A DNA stretch of 12,394 nt from Desulfobacterales bacterium (lineage in GTDB: Bacteria > Desulfobacterota > Desulfobacteria > Desulfobacterales > C00003060): NCBI GenBank assembly GCA_030616425.1, contig JAUWXJ010000049.1, positions 1 through 12,394 of the forward strand, written 5' to 3'. Of this stretch, positions 1 to 6,443 are shown piece by piece. A model generated the notes under the pieces. That model did not search any database. It was not told where the DNA came from and was given only the letters and a program-made list of their open reading frames with translations. Numbering within the stretch: the stretch's first letter is position 1; each line of letters opens with the position of its first letter. Both the position numbers and the translations under genes were made by a program.

Positions 1-1356
1 CAATACAGGTCGATAGATAAACCCCGCGACCAAATAAACGGAGCCTGCCACAATTCCGCTCAATGCCCCTTGCTTGGTGGCCCTTTTCCAGAGAATGCCC
101 CCCACCAGGGAGGGGGCCCACTGGGCAAACCCGGGAATAGCAATCCCCAATAGGTATTGGGCCAGCTCGACAGGGTACCAGAAAGCGATCCCCATACTGA
201 GCAGCAAAATAGCAATGACGGAGAGCTTGGTCGTCCGGATCAGAAATTCATCACTACTCCGGGGGAGAAACACACCGTGGATAATGTCCCTGGCCACGAT
301 GATGCTCGACGTCATGAGCTGGACCGCGGCCGTGGAAATGGCTGCTGCAATGACTCCCATAAATACAAAGGTCGAAAACCAGGATGGGAGATAAGCGTTT
401 ATGATCGTTTGAACAATATTGTCTGCCTCCTTGCCTGAAACAGGAGGGACCAGGGTGCCGGGCATGTGACTAATGGCAGGTGCTACCAGAGAGCCCCAGA
501 TAAACGGAATTGTATAAAAGAGGATCCCGGCCACGATAAGGGCGAGCGCGGGCATCCACTTGAATATGGTTTTGTCCTGGGCAGTCATGGTGCTGATGAC
601 GATGTGAGGCCAGCAAAAAGCGAGTGCGCCGACCAGAAACACAATGGAGGTTACGGCCGGCCTGAACAGCCCCTCAGGGCCGGGCGTGGTCAGAAGTGCG
701 GGTTGCTTGCTCTTGAGAATGACTGCAGCATCCGAAAGACCTCCTGGAAATACCTTGGCTATGACAAACACGAGAGATCCCAGGAAGGCAAGCGTGTAGA
801 TAGTGCCAAGCAGCACATTCACCCAGGCTGTAATACGCATGCCGCCCAGCATGACGATGATAATCAGAAGCAACGAGATGTAGAGGATGCCCACAATGCG
901 CGGAAATCCCAGCATGGCCTTAAGCCCCAGGCCCACCCCTAGAGACTGATCCGCAATGTAGGGAATAATCGAGCCGAGAAGCACAAAGGCGACGATGAGC
1001 CGCAACCCGGGCGATTCATACCTTGCAGCGAGGGCCTCGATGGGCGACAGGAACCGATTCAGTCTACACACGGCCCAAAGCCGTGGACCAATGAACATGT
1101 AAAGAATGACAAAGCCTGCGACACAGCCCCATATGAAATAAACAAACCCAGGCCCGTGCCGGTACAGGATGCTCGGATAAGCGTAAAAGGTCCACACGCT
1201 TGAGATGGCAAAGAGGGCAAAGAAAAACATCACTGCAATGCCGATCCCGCGCCCTGCAAGCATATAGTCCTCGGCAGTCTTGGCGGAAATCTTGTAGCCG
1301 TAAACAGCCATAAGCAAGACCACCACACCAAAGGCGGCCAAGAAAACAAGAATCAT
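1..1356 (-). CDS. Sodium:solute symporter (SSS family), 3' end outside window
   Basis: Inner-membrane Na+-coupled uptake protein of the SSS family (PutP/ActP/PanF superfamily); the substrate cannot be read from the sequence. The frame is open for 452 codons from the ATG at 1356 to the window edge, so the C-terminus is missing. The translation is almost entirely hydrophobic helices. Family signs are the GGMRITAWVNVLLG segment near residues 171-184 and the AAISTAAVQL segment near 339-347, whose Ser341-Thr342 pair matches the Ser/Thr that binds Na+ in PutP and vSGLT. The start is supported by GGAG five bases upstream. The gene begins 63 bp after the small membrane protein at 1420-1632, and both probably share the promoter at 1693-1721. 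Family assignment is firm; acetate, amino acid or pantothenate transport would be a guess. Confidence 0.88.
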   Translation of the reverse strand, partial: MILVFLAAFGVVVLLMAVYGYKISAKTAEDYMLAGRGIGIAVMFFFALFAISSVWTFYAYPSILYRHGPGFVYFIWGCVAGFVILYMFIGPRLWAVCRLNRFLSPIEALAARYESPGLRLIVAFVLLGSIIPYIADQSLGVGLGLKAMLGFPRIVGILYISLLLIIIVMLGGMRITAWVNVLLGTIYTLAFLGSLVFVIAKVFPGGLSDAAVILKSKQPALLTTPGPEGLFRPAVTSIVFLVGALAFCWPHIVISTMTAQDKTIFKWMPALALIVAGILFYTIPFIWGSLVAPAISHMPGTLVPPVSGKEADNIVQTIINAYLPSWFSTFVFMGVIAAAISTAAVQLMTSSIIVARDIIHGVFLPRSSDEFLIRTTKLSVIAILLLSMGIAFWYPVELAQYLLGIAIPGFAQWAPSLVGGILWKRATKQGALSGIVAGSVYLVAGFIYRPVL

Positions 1357-1419
1357 AATTTCTCCGGCATGGCCCGCCCACCTCGCCTGAGCGAGAGCGA
1401 TGGCGGACAGGCCGCGGGA

Positions 1420-1632
1420 TTAACGAAAGGGCCAGTATTTGAAATAATAGACAAGATAGGCACAGAGCCAGACCAGGATAAAGACAACGCCTGCAGCAAA
1501 CGGGAGGGTGATCCATCCCATAATAATCACTGGCTTAGAGAACAAGGAGGTGACGAAAAACAGCCCCACAACAGACAGGAGAAGCACCAGTAGAAAAATT
1601 CGTCCTGGCCAGTGTCCAAAGACCTCTCTCAT
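1420..1632 (-). CDS. Small two-helix membrane protein, likely symporter partner
   Basis: A 70-residue protein with two predicted membrane helices (about residues 11-30 and 38-63), a basic N-terminal segment and a basic, aromatic C-terminus ending in KYWPFR. I do not recognise the family. Small two-helix proteins are encoded directly before many SSS symporters (for example YhdT/DUF997 before PanF, or DUF3311 and DUF4212 proteins), and this gene holds the same position 63 bp before the symporter. The start has an AGAGG-type ribosome site about eight bases upstream, and a consensus-like promoter lies at 1693-1721. A role as accessory subunit or assembly factor for the transporter is inferred from position and topology only. 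Confidence 0.7.
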   Translation of the reverse strand: MREVFGHWPGRIFLLVLLLSVVGLFFVTSLFSKPVIIMGWITLPFAAGVVFILVWLCAYLVYYFKYWPFR

Positions 1633-1692
1633 AGCACCCCTCTCAGTTTACCCTTTTAGGGTTTGCTTGGATTGATGTGTACATGCGAAAGG

Positions 1693-1721
1693 ACTATATA
1701 TTAAACTTGAAAATGTATCAA
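1693..1721 (-). promoter_or_regulatory. Sigma-70-type promoter of the symporter operon
   Basis: On the minus strand TTGATA (1716-1721) and TATAGT (1693-1698) are separated by exactly 17 bases; each matches the consensus at five of six positions. Transcription would start near 1686, giving a leader of about 54 bases before the ATG at 1632. Read by eye; no start-site data. Confidence 0.6.
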
Positions 1722-1764
1722 CCCGCCGGTATGTTGCATATTGGGCCATGATCACCGTTTCCAA

Positions 1765-1880
1765 TTGAAGATTTACGATCGACAATCGAGTTTGGCTTTA
1801 CAATCAGCGGTTGCTGGTTGCTGGATGCTCGTTAAAACGAGTAACTGACCGACAATCTTCAATCAACAATCGACAATCGA
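1765..1880. repeat. Degenerate short direct repeats in intergenic spacer
   Basis: The spacer between the symporter promoter and the nitroreductase is built from variations of CAATCGA/CAATCTT/CAATCAA (1780-1789 and repeatedly in 1849-1880), plus a tandem GGTTGCT duplicated at 1809-1824. A small inverted repeat CTCGT-TAAA-ACGAG sits at 1828-1841. No conserved reading frame or clear plus-strand promoter is visible. This looks like low-complexity, replication-slippage-type sequence rather than a gene. Confidence 0.5.
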
Positions 1881-1894
1881 TTAAGGAGGCCGAA

Positions 1895-2464
1895 ATGATT
1901 GCCGAACTGGTACGCAAGACTCGAAGCTATCGCAGGTTTCACCAGGAGGTATCAATAGACCATAAAACCCTGGAAGGACTAGTAGACCTGACCCGCTACT
2001 GTGCCTCGGCTGCTAACCTGCAGCCGCTCAAGTACATTCTTTCTTCTGACCCTGAAAAAAACGCCGTCATTTTCAAGCACCTTGCGTGGGCCGGCTATCT
2101 AAAAGACTGGGCAGGACCAGAAGAAGGTGAAAGGCCCTCTGCCTATATCATCGTGCTCGGCGATACCACCATCACCAAGTCGTTTGGCTGCGATTATGGT
2201 ATTACCAGCCAGACTATCCTGCTTGGTGCTACTGAAAAGGGTCTTGGAGGGTGCATGGTAGGGTCGGTCAGACGGAAGGAGCTTTGTCAAGCATTCTCCA
2301 TCCCAGGGCACCTGGAGATCCTGCTTGTGATTGCACTTGGCAAACCAAGAGAGACCGTGGCCATTGAGACCGTAGGACCTGATGGAGACATCAAGTACTG
2401 GCGCGATAGCGATGGTGTGCACCACGTACCCAAGCGATCCTTTGAAGAGGTCATTGTAGATTGA
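1895..2464 (+). CDS. Nitroreductase-family flavin oxidoreductase
   Basis: A 189-residue FMN-dependent nitroreductase-fold protein, normally a cytoplasmic homodimer that takes electrons from NAD(P)H. The N-terminal RSYRRF (residues 10-15) is the family's phosphate/FMN-binding signature. SAANLQPLKYI (38-48) is the second flavin-contacting segment, GLGGCMVGS (116-124) lies at the cofactor site, and LGKPRE (148-153) is the usual C-terminal motif. The start is the ATG at 1895, five bases after a perfect AAGGAGG (1883-1889). The frame extends upstream to a potential start at 1811, but those extra residues come from the repeat-rich spacer and lack family similarity. The gene stands alone, transcribed away from the symporter. 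The physiological substrate is unknown; nitroaromatics, quinones or flavins are all possible for the family. Confidence 0.88.
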   Translation: MIAELVRKTRSYRRFHQEVSIDHKTLEGLVDLTRYCASAANLQPLKYILSSDPEKNAVIFKHLAWAGYLKDWAGPEEGERPSAYIIVLGDTTITKSFGCDYGITSQTILLGATEKGLGGCMVGSVRRKELCQAFSIPGHLEILLVIALGKPRETVAIETVGPDGDIKYWRDSDGVHHVPKRSFEEVIVD

Positions 2465-2523
2465 TCATATGCAAATCATGATGGGCAGATCATTACTGAA
2501 CCGCAATAATGAGCGCATTCCCC

Positions 2524-2542
2524 GTCCCGATTCCATCGGGAC
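2524..2542. other. Perfect 8-bp hairpin between convergent genes
   Basis: GTCCCGAT (2524-2531) and ATCGGGAC (2535-2542) form a perfect 8-bp stem with loop TCC, midway between the convergent nitroreductase and radical SAM genes. No T-run follows on either strand, so it is not a standard intrinsic terminator. It may be a bidirectional 3'-end hairpin or a small dispersed palindromic repeat. Confidence 0.45.
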
Positions 2543-2617
2543 TGCAAGGTCGTTCATAGAGGGTAAATGACCCCTAGTCTGAGATATGCCTTGTTCTGAT
2601 TTTGTCCTTCCCAGTAC

Positions 2618-3958
2618 TCAATCCCCCGTCAGTTTCTTCAGGTATGAGATTTGCTCCCAGGAAAAGGGCTCCTTCTGACAGGGAAAGATCGAATTATTAT
2701 GAAAGATTGGATCAGACTCGAGGTCATAGCGCGAGGTACTGACCGCGGCAGACCAGAGCGCGGTGTGGGGAATAGGGGAGTATTGGGCCAGGATGGGCCT
2801 CGCGCCGCAGGCCTTTACCATCTTGATGGAGGCCTCAAGCTCGGCAAGGTCCTGTCCCGGCAGACCGCAAAGGAGATAGACACCTATGGCATCGTCTTTG
2901 AAGCCGGCCTCCTTCAGGTAATCGACTGCTTGCTCAAATTCACCCGGCCCCACTTTATTGTCCATGGCCTTACGATCGTCAAAGAAGGCTGTTTCAAGCC
3001 CGAGCCGGATGGTCTTGAACCCTGAGCGAAACATGAGTCGTGCCACCTCCCCTGACAGGGGCCTTATGTGGAGTGCATTGGGCGTGTGGAAGCGCACATC
3101 AAGCCCCTGGGTCAGGACCCCTTCAAGGATTGGAGTGAGGTGATGGTCCGCATCGATTAGGAGGGCATCGTCATAGAAGGCAAAGTCGAATACCGCGTAT
3201 TTTTCATGCCAGTAGGCGATTTCCTCCACCACGTGCTGGGGTGACCTGCGCCTCAGACCGGGGTTCAAGAACCCGGACGCACAATACGCGCAACGGAAAG
3301 GACAGCCCCGGCCGGTAAGGATAGGAACGTAAGGGATAGAGGATTGCAGATCAAAGGCCGGGTAGGGATAGGTATCAAGGTCATCAGGAGAAAACCGGCA
3401 GGTGCAGGTATATTCAGTAAGATCTCCAAGAGGCTCAAGAAGGCCGGCCTCGCACTGACCCGAAAGTACCATGTCTGCGCCTGCAAACTGCACGGCATGA
3501 TCATAGCAAAGGGACGCATAGATTCCTCCCAAGATAACGGGCACTTCAGGCAACATCTCCCGAACCACTTCAATGACGGCAACTACCCCGGGATACCAGT
3601 AGGTCATCAGGGAGGTTACGAGCACCGCCTTCAGCCGCGGGCTATTGTTGATCGCCTTGCGCACCAGGCTTTTCGGTATGCCGTATCTGCTATAATTCCT
3701 GGGGACATCATACAGCTCTTTGGGTTTTGGAATCCGCGTTTTCAGGTAGTGTCCCTTGCCGAAGCGACCGGCTTTCCCGGGGTGTGACACATCCGGATGA
3801 GACCGGTCCAAACAATCGATATAGCTTACTTGATACCCGTGCAATCTCAAGATACTGGCGATGGCAAGGAGCCCGATCGGCTTGGCCCAGAAATCATAGG
3901 CTGCAAAATCGTGTATCCAGGGATTGATTACAAGGACGTGAGGGGAGTCTTTTTCCAT
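2618..3958 (-). CDS. B12-binding-domain radical SAM protein of unknown function
   Basis: A 446-residue (from the ATG) two-domain iron-sulfur enzyme. Residues 1 to about 180 form a cobalamin-binding Rossmann domain (HVLVINPW at the start, KPIGLLAIASIL, then MTYWYPG and ILGGIYASLC). I do not see the DxHxxG lower-ligand motif, so any cobalamin would be bound base-off. The radical SAM core follows with GRGCPFRCAYC, giving the CxxxCxxC [4Fe-4S] ligands at about residues 219, 223 and 226. The overall plan resembles the BchE/methyltransferase-type B12 radical SAM group. The gene starts 28 bp after the AhbA/B-like gene and has no clear ribosome site before either the ATG at 3958 or an in-frame TTG at 3970, so translation may be coupled to the upstream gene. 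The substrate is unknown; the neighbour hints at tetrapyrrole chemistry. Confidence 0.85.
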   Translation of the reverse strand: MEKDSPHVLVINPWIHDFAAYDFWAKPIGLLAIASILRLHGYQVSYIDCLDRSHPDVSHPGKAGRFGKGHYLKTRIPKPKELYDVPRNYSRYGIPKSLVRKAINNSPRLKAVLVTSLMTYWYPGVVAVIEVVREMLPEVPVILGGIYASLCYDHAVQFAGADMVLSGQCEAGLLEPLGDLTEYTCTCRFSPDDLDTYPYPAFDLQSSIPYVPILTGRGCPFRCAYCASGFLNPGLRRRSPQHVVEEIAYWHEKYAVFDFAFYDDALLIDADHHLTPILEGVLTQGLDVRFHTPNALHIRPLSGEVARLMFRSGFKTIRLGLETAFFDDRKAMDNKVGPGEFEQAVDYLKEAGFKDDAIGVYLLCGLPGQDLAELEASIKMVKACGARPILAQYSPIPHTALWSAAVSTSRYDLESDPIFHNNSIFPCQKEPFSWEQISYLKKLTGD

Positions 3959-3986
3959 AGAAAAAAGCAAGAACGTGTGCAGGGGC

Positions 3987-4499
3987 CTATGGGAAGTACT
4001 TCATGGAGGTCTTTTTCAACTCCTCGCGGCTGAAAAGGAGGGTATAGTTCTTGATTGATGTCATGGTAGATATCGCCTCGGCCAACTTGTAGCAGGTCTT
4101 TTCTGTCTTTCCGTGGATCATGGTGTACAGATTGTAGGGCCATTGTTTAAGGGGTTTTCGGCTGTAGCAGTGAGACACCCCTTCAAAGGAGGCCATCATT
4201 TTTCCGACCTCATCTATCCGATCTTCGTCGACCTGCCAGGCCACCATGGCATTGGCCTCATATCCAGAGATCTGATGGCGGATTGTGGCACCCAAGCGAC
4301 GAATTATACCTTCCTCGTGAAATCTCTGCAGGGTTCTCAGCACGACCTCTTCTTCGACATTGATCTGTTTGGCAAGCTCCAAGAATGGGCGCTTTGTAAC
4401 AGGAATGTCTGCCTGAATCGATGCAATGATCTTTTTTTCAAGACCGGTGAAATTGGAGCGAAGTTTAGTCGATTCGGGCGATTTTTTCTTGTCTGTCAT
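3987..4499 (-). CDS. AhbA/AhbB-like siroheme decarboxylase (Lrp/AsnC-fold) protein
   Basis: A 170-residue protein with an N-terminal winged-helix region (about 18-70, including ELAKQINVEEEVVLRTLQRF) and a C-terminal ferredoxin-like/AsnC domain. The second half carries the AhbA/AhbB/NirD-type signature: RRLGATIRHQISGYEANAMVAW (68-88), HCYSR (110-114) and WPYNLYTMIHG (120-130). These proteins resemble Lrp regulators, but the characterised members decarboxylate siroheme to 12,18-didecarboxysiroheme in the alternative haem pathway of sulfate reducers and archaea, usually as an A/B heterodimer. Only one subunit is seen here and no other haem gene is nearby. Whether it is catalytic, a haem-responsive regulator or a partner of the adjoining radical SAM protein is open. 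The ATG has AAGGA six bases upstream. Confidence 0.8.
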   Translation of the reverse strand: MTDKKKSPESTKLRSNFTGLEKKIIASIQADIPVTKRPFLELAKQINVEEEVVLRTLQRFHEEGIIRRLGATIRHQISGYEANAMVAWQVDEDRIDEVGKMMASFEGVSHCYSRKPLKQWPYNLYTMIHGKTEKTCYKLAEAISTMTSIKNYTLLFSREELKKTSMKYFP

Positions 4500-4638
4500 A
4501 ATAGTTCCTTGGGGACTGGGTCGTTATTCGATATCATATAAGAGCGGATTGCACAATAATCTGTAGTATCGGGGTGGAATCGTGATCTCTTATCTGATAT
4601 TTGGTTAAGGGTTCACATTCTCGATTACTGGAGGAGAT

Positions 4639-5091
4639 ATGGCCATGAAGATGATTGGTGTAATTGGGGCGGGTAGTTGCGACAACGAGATTTACGAGGT
4701 GGCACGAAAGGTCGGCGTCGGCATAGCCAAAACGGGTGCTACCCTGGTATGTGGCGGGCTGGGTGGAGTCATGGAAGGTGCTTGCCGCGGTGCTCATGAG
4801 GCAGGAGGTCAGACCGTCGGTATCCTTCCCGGCCATGACAGGGCGGATGCCAACCCCTATGTTTCTATCCCTATTGTGACCGATCTAGGGCATGCCCGAA
4901 ATATACTGGTCGTGCGAACCTCAGATCTGCTTATAGCGATCTCAGGGGGATACGGGACCCTGTCAGAGATAAGTATCGCCCTTAAACTGAGAAGATCCGT
5001 CATAGGTCTGGGTACATGGCCGAACATGGAAGGGGTCCAGTACGTCACTACGCCCGAGGAGGCCCTGAATGCTGTCCTGGCCTCGGGTTAG
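4639..5091 (+). CDS. TIGR00725-type SLOG/LOG-fold nucleotide-binding protein
   Basis: A 150-residue Rossmann-like protein of the SLOG superfamily, related to DprA and to the LOG/lysine-decarboxylase-like family. GVIGAGSCDNEIYEVARKVG (7-26) is the N-terminal nucleotide-binding strand and helix. CGGLGGVMEGACRGAHEAGG (38-57) and ISGGYGTLSEI (101-111) are the two glycine-rich phosphate-binding motifs. The second reads SGGYGT rather than the PGGxGT of true cytokinin-releasing LOG enzymes, so LOG activity should not be assumed. The start is preceded by GGAGGAG (4630-4636); a second ATG at 4645 is an alternative. Length fits TIGR00725. Its stop codon overlaps that of the opposing deaminase. Biochemical role unknown; nucleotide-derivative binding is inferred from the fold. 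Confidence 0.82.
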   Translation: MAMKMIGVIGAGSCDNEIYEVARKVGVGIAKTGATLVCGGLGGVMEGACRGAHEAGGQTVGILPGHDRADANPYVSIPIVTDLGHARNILVVRTSDLLIAISGGYGTLSEISIALKLRRSVIGLGTWPNMEGVQYVTTPEEALNAVLASG

Positions 5092-6413
5092 GCGGCAATC
5101 TTCCGGGCCAGATCGGTGACGGATTTGGCGATGGTTTCAAGATTTAGGGTAAGGAGCGCCTTGTCCTGGACGACCAATCGGCCGTCAATGATCACATCAC
5201 TGACATCACTCCCGCTTGCAGCATAGACCATATGAGAGACATGGTCGTAAAGGGGGGTCAGGTGGGGTTTGTGGGTATCGATAATGATTAAATCCGCCTT
5301 CTTGCCTACTTCAAGCGACCCGATCTGTTCCCCGAGGCCAATCGCCTCTGCGCCGGTTCTTGTCGCCAGGGTCAACACCTGCCTGGCATCGGTGACCGTG
5401 GGATCAAGTCTCTTCACCTTGTGAAGCTTGGCCGAGGTGTCCATCTCCTGAAACATGTCAAGATTGTTATTGCTCGCGGAGCTGTCTGTGCCAAGCCCTA
5501 CTGTAATGCCATTTCTGAGAAACTCGGGGATCGGGGCCACGCCCGAGGCGAGCTTCATCTCACTTTCTGTTGCGACCGACACCCCCACGCGGCGCCTGGC
5601 CATGCACGCTATGTCTGATTCATTCACCCAGATTGCATGAACCAGAAGGGTCTTCTCATTCAATACGCCAATCCGGTCAAGGTATTGAATAGGGCTCACC
5701 CCATGCCTTTGTTCAATCTCCTGCAACTCTTTTTGCGTCTCTGCTACATGGATTTGAAAAAGGGAACCAGCCCTGTCAGCTACCTTGCGGGCCTCTTTGA
5801 GTGTTTCCTGAGAGCAGGTGTAAGGGGAATGACAAAATAGCCCGGGCGTTATCAGGGGGCTCTTGCCGCTCCATCCCTCGATGAATCGCGCAGCCTCTGC
5901 CACATTTTTTTTGGGGTCAGGCACCCCGGGGGCTGGAAAGTCTATTATCCCCTGTGCAAGGATGGCCCGCATGCCGGCCTCCTGCACGGCTTCAGCCACT
6001 GCATCCTCAAAAAAATAACCGTCACAGAATGTGGTGGTGCCGGACAATAGCATCTCCGCGCATGAAAGGAGTGTGCCATTGTACACGCTTTCAGGATTCA
6101 ACCACCGCGCTTCAGCCTTGAATATGTAGTCGTTCAGCCAACTTGTGAGAGGCAGGTCATCGGCCAGGCCTCGAAACAGAGACATGGCTGCATGGGTGTG
6201 GGTGTTGACCAACCCGGGCATGATGATCCCGTCTCGGGCATCTATGACACGGCGGGCCGAAGGGAGCGGGTCATTGTCCGTGCCTTTCTCAACACGCTTC
6301 AGGGTGCCATCGGCTATGCAGACCAGGCCCCTATCCAGAATATCAAAGCCCGCATTGATCGTTAATACCGTGCCGTTATGAACCACAAGATCATATACTA
6401 TATCTTTTTGCAT
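5088..6413 (-). CDS. MTA/SAH deaminase-type amidohydrolase, divergent paralogue
   Basis: A 441-residue metal-dependent nucleoside deaminase homologue (amidohydrolase superfamily, COG0402), third gene of the minus-strand operon and closely related to its neighbour at 6444-7760. The metal and catalytic residues are intact: NTHTH (His72, His74), QIHVAE (His222), LLVHA (His259) and LGTDSSASNNN (Asp310). The beta-7 motif, HNPESN in the neighbour and widely conserved in the family, reads VATESE here (280-285), so the usual His is Val280. The enzyme is therefore probably active but altered in specificity. Candidates include 5'-deoxyadenosine, S-adenosylhomocysteine or 6-aminodeoxyfutalosine, all deaminated by COG0402 relatives. 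The ATG has only a weak GGGA-type ribosome site. The stop overlaps the stop of the plus-strand SLOG gene. Confidence 0.85.
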   Translation of the reverse strand: MQKDIVYDLVVHNGTVLTINAGFDILDRGLVCIADGTLKRVEKGTDNDPLPSARRVIDARDGIIMPGLVNTHTHAAMSLFRGLADDLPLTSWLNDYIFKAEARWLNPESVYNGTLLSCAEMLLSGTTTFCDGYFFEDAVAEAVQEAGMRAILAQGIIDFPAPGVPDPKKNVAEAARFIEGWSGKSPLITPGLFCHSPYTCSQETLKEARKVADRAGSLFQIHVAETQKELQEIEQRHGVSPIQYLDRIGVLNEKTLLVHAIWVNESDIACMARRRVGVSVATESEMKLASGVAPIPEFLRNGITVGLGTDSSASNNNLDMFQEMDTSAKLHKVKRLDPTVTDARQVLTLATRTGAEAIGLGEQIGSLEVGKKADLIIIDTHKPHLTPLYDHVSHMVYAASGSDVSDVIIDGRLVVQDKALLTLNLETIAKSVTDLARKIAA

Positions 6414-6426
6414 TCTATCCCATGAA

Positions 6427-6442
6427 GACTTTTTTCAAAGTC
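6427..6442 (-). other. GAAA-loop hairpin between the two deaminase genes
   Basis: In the mRNA, GACUUU-GAAA-AAAGUC forms a perfect 6-bp stem closed by a GNRA-type tetraloop. It lies one base after the upstream deaminase's stop codon (6444-6446) and 13 bases before the next ATG (6413). No U-run follows, so it is unlikely to terminate; a modest effect on mRNA stability or relative translation is possible. Confidence 0.35.
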
Positions 6443-6443
6443 A

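Noticed and set aside
466..942. Plus-strand frame of 158 codons opposite the symporter
   Set aside because: Highly charged, low-complexity translation with no family resemblance; the minus strand encodes a clear membrane transporter with conserved Na+-site residues.
1811..1894. N-terminal extension of the nitroreductase
   Set aside because: The extra 28 codons translate intergenic repeats, and a perfect AAGGAGG lies just before the ATG at 1895.
3987..4499. Ordinary Lrp/AsnC transcription regulator
   Set aside because: The fold is the same, but the GYEANAMVAW and WPYNLYTMIHG signatures are typical of AhbA/AhbB/NirD-type proteins rather than amino-acid-responsive regulators.
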